Assembly: GCA_029959365.1 (NCBI GenBank)
Contig: JASCOA010000004.1
Coordinates: 1 to 64,000, forward strand
DNA length: 64,000 nucleotides
Source of the DNA: Microbacteriaceae bacterium PS02343
GTDB taxonomy: Bacteria > Actinomycetota > Actinomycetes > Actinomycetales > Microbacteriaceae
Direction of reading: 5' to 3'
Made by a program: the position numbers and the translations under genes. Below are positions 25,771 to 33,088 of the stretch, piece by piece. The notes beneath the pieces were generated by a model, which saw only the letters and a program-made list of their open reading frames with translations, did no database searches and was not told where the DNA came from. Numbering within the stretch: position 1 is the stretch's first letter; each line of letters begins with the position of its first letter.

Positions 25771-27051
25771 TCAGGCCGTCGTCGCGAGGAAGGCCGTGCC
25801 GTCGCCCGAGACGCGGAGGGTGCGCTCGTCGGGGGTGATGTAGCGGGACTCGCCGCGGGCCACGGCGCCGTGGGTCAGCTCGCCCTCGAGTCGCAGGGCT
25901 CCGGCGGTCGCGATGAGGATCGCGGGGCCGGTGAGCTCCACGGCCGCGGTGCCCTCCCCCGGCTCCAACGCCACGAGGCGGAAGTCGGCACCGTCGGGCG
26001 CGAAGAGCGTCGCGCCCGGTCCGGCCGGCACCGCCGCCAGGTACGGGGCGGGCAGCGGGCGGAAGTCGAGCACCGACAGCAGCTCGGGCACGTCGACGTG
26101 CTTCGGGGTGAGGCCGCCGCGCAGCACGTTGTCGCTCGCGGTCATGAGCTCGACGCCCAAGCCCTCGAGGTAGGCGTGGATGTTGCCGGCCGGCAGGTAG
26201 ACCGCCTCGCCGCGCGCGAGCGAGACGCGGTTGAGCAGCAGGGCGATGACGATGCCGGGGTCGCCGGGGTAGGCCTCGGCGAGCGCCGCGGCGGTGACGA
26301 GCTCGGGCGTGAGCTCCGGCAGCACGTCGAGACCGACCGGCCGCGCGGATGCGCCGTGCGCGCTCGCAGCGACCGCCGACGCCGCGATCACCGTCACGGC
26401 GTTGACGAGCGCCTCGACGCCGTCGCCACGGTTGATGAGCCGCTCGAAGGCCCCGCGGAGATCCCCCGCGTCGAGCGCGTCGAGCAGGTGCTCGAGCGCA
26501 GGTGCCGCCTCGGCGGCGCTGACCGAGCCGCTCGGCCCCGCCTGCCCGTCGACCACGGCGAGCGCGGCGCGCAACGGCTGCAGCAGCGCCACGACCTGCG
26601 CCGGATCGCGGAAGCCGCTCAGCGCCTCGAAGCGCTCGCTGAGCGCGACGACGAGCTCGGGCTTGGCGAAGGCGTCCTTGTAGTTGCGGTGCGCCGCGTC
26701 GAGCGGGATGCCGAGCGCGTTCTCGCGAGCGAAGCCCTCGCGCGCCTGCTCGGGGCTCGGGTGCGCCTGCAGCGAGAGCGGCGCGGCCGCGGCGAGCAGC
26801 TTGAGCAGGAAGGGCAGGCGCTCGAGGCCCGCGCCGAGCGCGGTCATGGGGTCGGCCGCGATCCAGGCGGCGAGATCCGGCGCGCCGCCGACCCGTGATG
26901 GGTCGTCGATGCGGCTGGGCGAGCCCGGGTGGGCGCCGAGCCAGAGCTCGGCCTCGGGGCCCGAGCCGGCCGGGCGGCCGAGCGCATCGGCGATGAGCGT
27001 GCGGGACCCCCATCCGTAGTCCCGGGGGACGTTGGAGATCGGCAGCAGCAT
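25771..27051 (-). CDS. manA: Mannose-6-phosphate isomerase, class I
   Basis: Zinc enzyme that interconverts fructose-6-phosphate and mannose-6-phosphate, the entry to GDP-mannose. 426 residues: N-terminal NVPRDYGWGSRTLIADALGR, cupin strand with APLSLQAHPSPEQA (zinc ligands Gln and His), KPELVVALSERFEALSGF (Glu ligand) and the second cupin QSS with VYLPAGNIHAYLEGLGVELM cut to 20 residues. The ATG at 27051 follows AAAGGG by six bases. A longer antisense-like frame beyond the start was rejected. Partner of manB at 16.3-17.7 kb; in mycobacteria the two are nearly adjacent. Confidence 0.95.
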   Translation of the reverse strand: MLLPISNVPRDYGWGSRTLIADALGRPAGSGPEAELWLGAHPGSPSRIDDPSRVGGAPDLAAWIAADPMTALGAGLERLPFLLKLLAAAAPLSLQAHPSPEQAREGFARENALGIPLDAAHRNYKDAFAKPELVVALSERFEALSGFRDPAQVVALLQPLRAALAVVDGQAGPSGSVSAAEAAPALEHLLDALDAGDLRGAFERLINRGDGVEALVNAVTVIAASAVAASAHGASARPVGLDVLPELTPELVTAAALAEAYPGDPGIVIALLLNRVSLARGEAVYLPAGNIHAYLEGLGVELMTASDNVLRGGLTPKHVDVPELLSVLDFRPLPAPYLAAVPAGPGATLFAPDGADFRLVALEPGEGTAAVELTGPAILIATAGALRLEGELTHGAVARGESRYITPDERTLRVSGDGTAFLATTA

Positions 27052-27150
27052 GCGGGCCCTTTCGAACGGAAGCTACAACGGTCGACGAGGGTGCGCGACA
27101 ACCCCTTGGCCCACAGTAACAACGGGCTGTGAACGGCCGGTGACGCTGCC

Positions 27151-27156
27151 TAGGCT
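27151..27156 (+). promoter_or_regulatory. Possible -10 box TAGGCT of the acyl-CoA dehydrogenase gene
   Basis: TAGGCT 33 bases before the ATG would give a leader of about 27 bases containing GATGGAG as a ribosome site. No clear -35. Confidence 0.4.
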
Positions 27157-27189
27157 CGGCTTCCCCGACCCTGCGATGGAGCACACGTC

Positions 27190-28368
27190 ATGGCCTTCGA
27201 ACCCCTCGTCAGCGATTTCCTCGGCTACAGCGCCGAGCTCACGGACCTCGAGCGGGGCAAGCTCGCCGAGCTGCGCACCTGGCTCGAGGCGGAGGTCGCG
27301 CCGATCGCCGACGACTACTGGGAGCGCGCGGAGTTCCCGATGCACCTGCAGCGACCGCTCGCGGACCTCGGCATGCTCGGCCTCGGCTTCGCGGAGACCG
27401 CGGCCTTCGAGAACTCGGCCGTGTTCCGAGGCTGGTCGGCCCTCGAGATGGGTCGAGTCGATGCCGGCATCGCCACCTGGGTGGGCGTGCAGAGCGGCCT
27501 GGCGCTCGGCGCGATCGGCGTCTGCGGCTCGTCCGAGCAGCGCGCGGAGTGGCTGCCGCGGCTGGCGAGCGCCGAGGTGATCGGCGCCTTCGGGCTCACC
27601 GAGCCGCTCTCCGGCAGCGACAGCGCGCAGGGCCTGCGCACGACCGCGCGTCGCGAGGGCGACGAGTGGGTGCTGAACGGCTCGAAGCGCTGGATCGGCA
27701 ACGGCACGTTCAGCGACATCACCGTCATTTGGGCGAAGAGCGAGGACGACGGGCAGGTGAAGGGCTTCATCGTGCCCACCGGCTCCCCCGGGTACGCCGC
27801 CACCAGGATCGAGCGCAAGCAGGCGCTGCGCACGGTGCAGAACGCCGACATCGTGCTCACCGACGTGCGCGTGCCCGAGTCGCTGCGGCTGCAGAACGCG
27901 AACAGCTTCAAGGACACGGCGAGTGTGCTGCGGCTCACGCGCGCGGAGGTCGCGTGGCAGGCCGTCGGCATCGCGATCGGGGCGTACGAGGCGGCGCGCG
28001 CCTACGCGACCGAGCGCATCCAGTTCGGCAAGCCGATCGCCGCCCACCAGCTGATCCAGGACCTGCTCGTCAAGAGCCTCGGCGACATCACCGCGAGCCT
28101 GGGCATGTGCGTGCAGGTCTCGAAGATGCTCGACGCCGGCGTGCAGCGCGACGAGCACTCGGCGCTGGCGAAGGCCTTCTGCACGGCGCGCATGCGCGAC
28201 GTCGTCGCCCGCAGCCGCGAGATCCTCGGCGGCAACGGCATCGTGCTCGAGCACGGCGTCGCCCGGCACTTCGCCGACGCCGAGGCCATCTACTCCTACG
28301 AGGGCACCCGCGAGGTGAACACCCTCATCGTCGGACGCGCCGTCACCGGCGTCGCCGCGTTCGTGTGA
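27190..28368 (+). CDS. Acyl-CoA dehydrogenase, glutaryl-CoA dehydrogenase-like
   Basis: FAD enzyme that oxidises acyl-CoA thioesters. 392 residues with the three-domain dehydrogenase fold: FAD/substrate signature FGLTEPLSGSDSAQGLRTTA at about residues 131-150, RIQFGKPIAAHQLIQ-like segment (here ERIQFGKPIAAHQLIQDLL) and C-terminal GGNGIVLEHGVARHFADAEA then YSYEGTREVNTLIVGRAVTG. The catalytic Glu in YEGT and the overall C-terminus resemble glutaryl-CoA dehydrogenase rather than fatty-acid enzymes. No electron-transfer flavoprotein, lysine- or glutarate-degradation genes are nearby, so the physiological substrate is open. It is the last backbone gene before the polysaccharide locus. Confidence 0.88.
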   Translation: MAFEPLVSDFLGYSAELTDLERGKLAELRTWLEAEVAPIADDYWERAEFPMHLQRPLADLGMLGLGFAETAAFENSAVFRGWSALEMGRVDAGIATWVGVQSGLALGAIGVCGSSEQRAEWLPRLASAEVIGAFGLTEPLSGSDSAQGLRTTARREGDEWVLNGSKRWIGNGTFSDITVIWAKSEDDGQVKGFIVPTGSPGYAATRIERKQALRTVQNADIVLTDVRVPESLRLQNANSFKDTASVLRLTRAEVAWQAVGIAIGAYEAARAYATERIQFGKPIAAHQLIQDLLVKSLGDITASLGMCVQVSKMLDAGVQRDEHSALAKAFCTARMRDVVARSREILGGNGIVLEHGVARHFADAEAIYSYEGTREVNTLIVGRAVTGVAAFV

Positions 28369-28434
28369 GCGAGCGGATGCGCGCAGCCGCCTCCGCCGCC
28401 ACGCGCGAGCGGATGCGCCCCTCCCCCGCCCCGG

Positions 28435-28440
28435 TACCCT
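28435..28440 (+). promoter_or_regulatory. -10 box TACCCT of the first O-antigen-ligase-like gene, leaderless candidate
   Basis: TACCCT six bases before the GTG start at 28447. No Shine-Dalgarno sequence is present. Confidence 0.45.
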
Positions 28441-28446
28441 GAAGCC

Positions 28447-29856
28447 GTGCCCCACCCCCAGCCCACCGCCACCGCGGAGCCGACCGCGGCCGCCCCGAGC
28501 CGACGCGAGCGCCTCGCCGCTGCGCTGACCTCGCACCGCGTGATCGTCGGCACCGTGCTGCTGCTGCTCGTCTTCGGCGGGCGTCCGCTGCGCAACGCAT
28601 TCGGCTACCCGGCGTGGGGCGTGCTCGCGGGGCTCACCATCGTCGGCGCAGTGGCAGCGCTGGCCGTGCTGCGCCCGAGGTTCGGCATCCTGCGGGTGCC
28701 ATGGGGCCTCACGCTGTTCCTCGCACTCGCTACCGCGTCGATCGCGTGGTCCGCGTATCCGAGCGCGTCGGCGGTCGGGGTGTTCGCAACCTGGGGAACC
28801 ACGCTCGCCGCCGCCCTGCTGGTCGGCATGCTCAACTGGGCCGAGATGCTGCGGGCCTTCGCGCACACCCTGCGGATTCTGCTCGTCGGCAGCCTGCTCT
28901 TCGAACTCGTCGTGGCCGTCGTCATCCGGCACCCGATCCTGCCGCCGTGGATGGAGCGGCCGGACGGCGACGTACCGCTGCTGCTCTACTGGTCGCGCGC
29001 CGCGCTGTTCACCGGCGAGCGGATCCAGGGCCTCTTCGGCAACGCGACCGCGCTCGGCATGGTCGCCCTGCTCGCCGTGCTCGTCTTCGCGGTACAGCTC
29101 GCCGACAAGCGGGTCGATCGGGTCGGAGGAGTCAGCTGGCTCGTCTTCGGCTTCGTCATGCTCGCCCTCGCCGCCTCGGCCACCGTCGTCGTGATCCTCG
29201 TGGCCTGCGCCGCCGTCACCGGCATCGTGCTGATCCTGCGCCGCGTGCAGCGCAGGCGCGGGCTCGCCGCCATCGGCGTGCTCGCCGGCCTCGGGCTCGC
29301 CGTGCTCGCGGTGATCGCACTGCGCGGCCCGCTGCTCGGCCTGCTCGGCCGCAGCGGCGACCTGACCGGCCGTACGGACATCTGGCAGAGCGTGGGCGAG
29401 CTCGCCGCGCAGCGCCCGGCGTTCGGCCACGGCTGGACCAGCTTCTGGATGCCCTGGGCCACCTATCTCGAAGACCTGGTCACCGTGCACGGCGTTCGCC
29501 AGTACGAGGCGCACGGCGCATGGATGGACCTCTGGCTGCAGCTCGGCGTGGTCGGCATCGTCGTCTTCGCGATCCTCATCCTCGGCACCCTCGCCCGCGC
29601 CTGGACCGCCGCGCTCGACCGGCCGCTGCTCACCGCGACCGGCGGGACCCGGCCGTACGACGCCCTCGGGATGCTGCCGCTGCTGTTCCTCGTCGCGCTG
29701 CTCGTGCAGTCGATCGCCGAGAGCCACATGCTCTATGAGAACGGCTGGTTCCTGCTCTGCGTGCTCGTCCTGGGGCTCAAGCGGCGCACACCCGGTGACG
29801 AGCGCATCCTGCCGCTGCAGCCGGTCGCAGAGGGCCGGCGGGTTCCGTGGAGCTGA
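28447..29856 (+). CDS. O-antigen ligase-like membrane protein 1
   Basis: 469 residues, GTG start. A disordered 25-residue N-terminus precedes ten to twelve membrane segments. Before the last segments lies a large extracytoplasmic loop containing GHGWTSFWMPWATYLEDLVT and then AHGAWMDLWLQLGVVG. The ligase signature of WaaL/Wzy-family proteins is H[NSQ]x9GxxG; here it reads HG-x9-GVVG, so the histidine is kept and the Asn is Gly. Such proteins either ligate lipid-linked glycans to an acceptor or polymerise repeat units. A second paralogue follows 22 bases downstream. Start supported by a leaderless -10 box. Confidence 0.85.
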   Translation: MPHPQPTATAEPTAAAPSRRERLAAALTSHRVIVGTVLLLLVFGGRPLRNAFGYPAWGVLAGLTIVGAVAALAVLRPRFGILRVPWGLTLFLALATASIAWSAYPSASAVGVFATWGTTLAAALLVGMLNWAEMLRAFAHTLRILLVGSLLFELVVAVVIRHPILPPWMERPDGDVPLLLYWSRAALFTGERIQGLFGNATALGMVALLAVLVFAVQLADKRVDRVGGVSWLVFGFVMLALAASATVVVILVACAAVTGIVLILRRVQRRRGLAAIGVLAGLGLAVLAVIALRGPLLGLLGRSGDLTGRTDIWQSVGELAAQRPAFGHGWTSFWMPWATYLEDLVTVHGVRQYEAHGAWMDLWLQLGVVGIVVFAILILGTLARAWTAALDRPLLTATGGTRPYDALGMLPLLFLVALLVQSIAESHMLYENGWFLLCVLVLGLKRRTPGDERILPLQPVAEGRRVPWS

Positions 29857-29878
29857 GCGCCGTGGCGAAGCACTGCGC

Positions 29879-31156
29879 ATGACCGCCATCGTCGCTCCGC
29901 TGCTCGCCTTCGTCGGGCACGCCCGATTCGTGCAGGCGTGGGCGACCTGCGCCGTGGCGGCGATCGCGCTCTCGCACCTCGTACGGCAGCTGAGCGGATG
30001 GGCGGGCTACGTCGCTCTGCTCGGCGCGCTCCTCGCGCTCGGCGCCGCGATCGTCTGGGCGCGTCGGGATCGGATCGAGTGGAACGTCGCCCTGCCGATC
30101 TCGGTGGCGGTGCTGCTCGGTCTCAGCGCGCTCAGCGTCGTCTGGAGCCACTACCAGTGGGTCACGGTCGGCGGCGTGGCCCTGCAGGCCGGCACGGCCG
30201 CGCTGGGCCTGATCATCGCGGCGACGCGCGACCTCATCCAGATCGTCCGAGTGGTCGGCGACGTGCTGCGCGCCGCGCTCGTGCTGTCCATCGCCCTCGA
30301 GGTGCTGTCGGGCCTGCTCATCGACATGCCCATCGTGTTCCTCGGCATCCGCGGCGACCTCGCCGATGGCGGCCCGATCCAGGGAGTCTTCGGCGATCAG
30401 GCCGCCCTCTCCCTCGCTGCGACGATCGCCGCGGCCAGCTTCGCCGTCGAGCTGCGCACCCGCAGCGTCACGCGCCTCACGGGCGTGCTCTCGCTCGTGC
30501 TGGCCGGCGCGAGCCTGCTCTTCGCCTCGTCGATCGTCGCCGTCATCACCGCCGGCGCGGCCCTCGCGATCGGCTCGCTGCTCAGCGCCCTGCGCCGGGC
30601 CGCGCCGGAGACGCGCTCGATCGCGAGCGCCGCCCTACTGCTGCTCGCGGTCGTGCTCGCGCTGACCGCCTACCTCTCGCGCGCCGGCGTCCTGCTGCTC
30701 ATCAACGACCACCGCGAGCTCGCCGTGCGACTGCCGGTCTGGCGCGAGGTCGTGCAGTACGCCGAGCTGCAGTCGGTGCTCGGCTGGGGCTGGACAGGAC
30801 TGTGGCGCACCGACATCCCTCCCTTCCTGGCCATCGACCAGACGTTCCTGCTCGAGCAGAGCAGCGCGCGCAACGCCTTCTTCGACGTCTGGCTGCAGCT
30901 GGGGCTCGTCGGTGTCATGGCGCTCGTCGTGCTGCTCGGCCTCGCCTTCGGCCGCGGCTGGCTGCTCGCGCTGCGTCAGCGCACGATCGTGGCGCGCTGG
31001 CCGGCGGTCGTGCTCGCCGCGCTCATCGGCTTCAGCACCGTCGACAGTGGCGTGCTGGTCGGCTTCGGCTGGCTGCTGCTGGTCGTGTGCGCGGCGAAGA
31101 CGTCGGGGGCGGTGAGCTGGCGGTCGCGCGCGGCGGTCGAGGCCACCCGTCGGTAG
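29879..31156 (+). CDS. O-antigen ligase-like membrane protein 2
   Basis: 425 residues from the ATG at 29879; a longer in-frame start lies inside the first paralogue and was rejected. About ten to twelve membrane segments, and the same extracytoplasmic loop pattern: GWGWTGLWRTDIPPFLAIDQ then ARNAFFDVWLQLGLVG. Against H[NSQ]x9GxxG this reads RN-x9-GLVG: the Asn is kept but the histidine is Arg, the reverse of the upstream paralogue. The tandem pair may divide ligase and polymerase work, act as a heterodimer, or one may be inactive. Its TAG stop forms part of the -10 box for the next gene. Confidence 0.83.
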   Translation: MTAIVAPLLAFVGHARFVQAWATCAVAAIALSHLVRQLSGWAGYVALLGALLALGAAIVWARRDRIEWNVALPISVAVLLGLSALSVVWSHYQWVTVGGVALQAGTAALGLIIAATRDLIQIVRVVGDVLRAALVLSIALEVLSGLLIDMPIVFLGIRGDLADGGPIQGVFGDQAALSLAATIAAASFAVELRTRSVTRLTGVLSLVLAGASLLFASSIVAVITAGAALAIGSLLSALRRAAPETRSIASAALLLLAVVLALTAYLSRAGVLLLINDHRELAVRLPVWREVVQYAELQSVLGWGWTGLWRTDIPPFLAIDQTFLLEQSSARNAFFDVWLQLGLVGVMALVVLLGLAFGRGWLLALRQRTIVARWPAVVLAALIGFSTVDSGVLVGFGWLLLVVCAAKTSGAVSWRSRAAVEATRR

Positions 31157-31159
31157 ACT
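31154..31159 (+). promoter_or_regulatory. Possible -10 box TAGACT overlapping a stop codon
   Basis: TAGACT begins with the stop codon of the second ligase-like gene and lies 42 bases before the GTG of the next glycosyltransferase gene. Confidence 0.35.
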
Positions 31160-31201
31160 GACGCGATCCCCTCCCCCACCCCCCTCAGAGGACGCTGCAC
31201 C

Positions 31202-32146
31202 GTGACGACGACACCCCCGCGCGTGGTCGCGGTCATCGCGGCATGGAACCGTCGCGACCTGCTCCGCGAGGCGCTCGAGGCCCTGCTGGCGCAGACGACC
31301 GCGCTCGCCGGCATCGTGGTGGTCGACAACGGCAGCGACGACGACTCGGCCGCGGTCGCCGCTGCGACGGCGCCGGACGCGGTGGTCGTCCGCTTCGATC
31401 GCAACACCGGCGGTGCAGGCGGGTTCGCCGCCGGCATCGCGCACGCGCTCGAGCTGCGGCCCGACTGGATCTGGGCGATGGACGACGACACGATCCCGAC
31501 CCCGTCGGCGCTCGAGGCCCTGCTCGCGACGACCGCGGCGCTGCCGGAGGTCGCCGTGGCCGGCTCCCGCGTGGTCTGGACCGACGGGAGGGACCACCCG
31601 ATGAACACACCGCGCCGCAAGCCCCTCGTCGGCGGCCGGGAGGCGCGCGACGCCGAGCGGGTCGGCGCGATGCCGATCCGCAGCACCTCCTTCGTCTCCA
31701 TGCTGGTCCGAGCGGATGCGGTGCGCCGCCACGGCCTGCCCGTCGTCGACTACTTCCTCTGGAACGACGACTTCGAGTACTCGACCCGGCTGTTGCGCGA
31801 CGCCGACGGCGTCTTCGTGCCCTCGAGCGTCGTGCTGCACAAGACCGCGAAGTTCGGCTCGACCGACGCCGATCCCGGACCGCGCTTCTACTGGGAGGTG
31901 CGCAACAAGCTCTGGATGCTGCGCGCCTCGAGCTCGCTGCGCCCCGCCGAGAAGCTGCTCTACGGCGGCTCCTCACTGCTGCGCTGGGCACGCACGGTCG
32001 CCGGCTCGAGCGACCGCCGGGCGCTGCGCGAGGCCGCCGTGCGCGGCTGGCGCGACGGCTGGCGCACCGCACCGCGACCGAACGCCGAGGCGCTCGCCGA
32101 TCAGACCGCCACGGCGGCGCTCGTCGCGGCGCTGGAGCGCCGATGA
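31202..32146 (+). CDS. GT2 glycosyltransferase, galactofuranosyltransferase-like
   Basis: 314 residues, GTG start preceded by AGAGGA. Typical GT2 fold: VVAVIAAWNRRDLLREALEA, VVVDNGSDDD, the donor loop NTGGAGGFAAGIAHAL and the metal-binding WIWAMDDDTIPTPSAL (DDD). The acceptor side contains FLWNDDFEYSTRL. The NTGGAGGF and WxMDDD pattern is typical of GlfT/rhamnosyltransferase-like enzymes that use UDP-galactofuranose or dTDP-rhamnose. With glf at 40.5 kb, galactofuranose is a plausible donor, but this is inference. The stop overlaps the start of the next GT2 gene (ATGA). Confidence 0.85.
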   Translation: MTTTPPRVVAVIAAWNRRDLLREALEALLAQTTALAGIVVVDNGSDDDSAAVAAATAPDAVVVRFDRNTGGAGGFAAGIAHALELRPDWIWAMDDDTIPTPSALEALLATTAALPEVAVAGSRVVWTDGRDHPMNTPRRKPLVGGREARDAERVGAMPIRSTSFVSMLVRADAVRRHGLPVVDYFLWNDDFEYSTRLLRDADGVFVPSSVVLHKTAKFGSTDADPGPRFYWEVRNKLWMLRASSSLRPAEKLLYGGSSLLRWARTVAGSSDRRALREAAVRGWRDGWRTAPRPNAEALADQTATAALVAALERR

Positions 32147-32970
32147 CCTCGCCCTTCAGTCTGCTCATGTCGGTCTACGCGGGCGACCATCCGGAGCACT
32201 TCGAGCGCGCGCTGTCGAGCTCGACTGGCGCGCAGACGGTGCCGCCCGCGCAGGTCGTGCTCGTGCAGGACGGCCCGCTCGGCGACGAGCTGGAAGCGGC
32301 CGTGCACGCTGCCGTCGCCGCCTCGCCGGTGCCGGTCGAGACCCTGCAGCTGCGCAGCAACCAGGGCCTCACCGCGGCGCTCACCGCCGGGCTCGAGCGC
32401 TGCGAGCACGACATCGTCGCCCGCATGGACGCCGACGACATCTCCCTGCCCGAGCGCTTCGCCCGGCAGCTGCCGCTGCTCGAGGACGGCCGCGACCTCG
32501 TCGGTGGCGGCATGCTCGAGTTCGCCGACGAGGGCGGCAAGGTGCTCGCGCAGCGCACCCCGCCGACCGGCGCTGAGCAGATCCGCGGCTACGCCCGCTT
32601 CCACCAGCCCTTCAGCCACCCCACCGTGGTGTTCCGCAAGAGCGCGGTGCTCGCCGCGGGCGGCTACCAGCCGATGGGGCGGATGGAGGACTACTGGCTG
32701 TTCGCCCGCATGATCGCCGGCGGCGCCGAGGTCGACAACGTCGCCGAGCCGGTCGTCATGTACCGGGTTGGCGCGGGCGCCTACTCGCGTCGCGGCGGGC
32801 GCGAGCAGTGGCGCAGCGAGATGCTGCTGCAGCGGGCGTTCCGCCGGATCGGCTTCACCTCCCGCCGCGAGTACCTGCGCAACGTCGCGGTCCGCGGCGT
32901 CTACCGCTTCGTACCCGAGCGGTTGCGCACGGCGCTGTACCGGCGATTCATCGCCCGCGGCGGGCACTGA
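32143..32970 (+). CDS. GT2 glycosyltransferase
   Basis: 275 residues from the ATG that overlaps the previous stop by four bases. Motifs: FSLLMSVYAGDHPEHFERAL, VVLVQDGPLGDELE, NQGLTAALTAGLERCEHDIV and the DxD-type ARMDADDISLPERF. The region GGYQPMGRMEDYWLFARMIA is the acceptor-site ED motif. This resembles capsule or rhamnan-type GT2 enzymes (amylovoran AmsE-like). No membrane segment. Translationally coupled to the GlfT-like enzyme, so the two probably add consecutive sugars. Convergent with the DUF6541 gene, about 118 bases away; that gap holds only the small palindrome TGCACGCCGTGCA. Confidence 0.88.
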   Translation: MTSPFSLLMSVYAGDHPEHFERALSSSTGAQTVPPAQVVLVQDGPLGDELEAAVHAAVAASPVPVETLQLRSNQGLTAALTAGLERCEHDIVARMDADDISLPERFARQLPLLEDGRDLVGGGMLEFADEGGKVLAQRTPPTGAEQIRGYARFHQPFSHPTVVFRKSAVLAAGGYQPMGRMEDYWLFARMIAGGAEVDNVAEPVVMYRVGAGAYSRRGGREQWRSEMLLQRAFRRIGFTSRREYLRNVAVRGVYRFVPERLRTALYRRFIARGGH

Positions 32971-33088
32971 GCCCTTCTCCGAGCTGCACGCCGTGCACGT
33001 CCGCCCGCAGGTCGCTGGCGCGGCTCGTGCCGCAGGCGCATCCGCTCGCTCATCGCCGCTCTCCGACGCGGCCTCGCGGAACCGGCGC

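Noticed and set aside
28369-28446. Two copies of GCGAGCGGATGCGC 36 bases apart after the acyl-CoA dehydrogenase gene
   Set aside because: They look like a direct repeat but are explained by the over-represented backbone octamer plus its common flank, so not listed as a separate element.
27073-29889. A 938-codon antisense open frame across the acyl-CoA dehydrogenase and ligase-like genes
   Set aside because: Gln/Glu/Arg/His-rich sequence without motifs, opposite two recognisable proteins. Typical GC-rich antisense artefact, like those opposite ugd (60299-62326) and the 955-residue GT2 (19512-22649).
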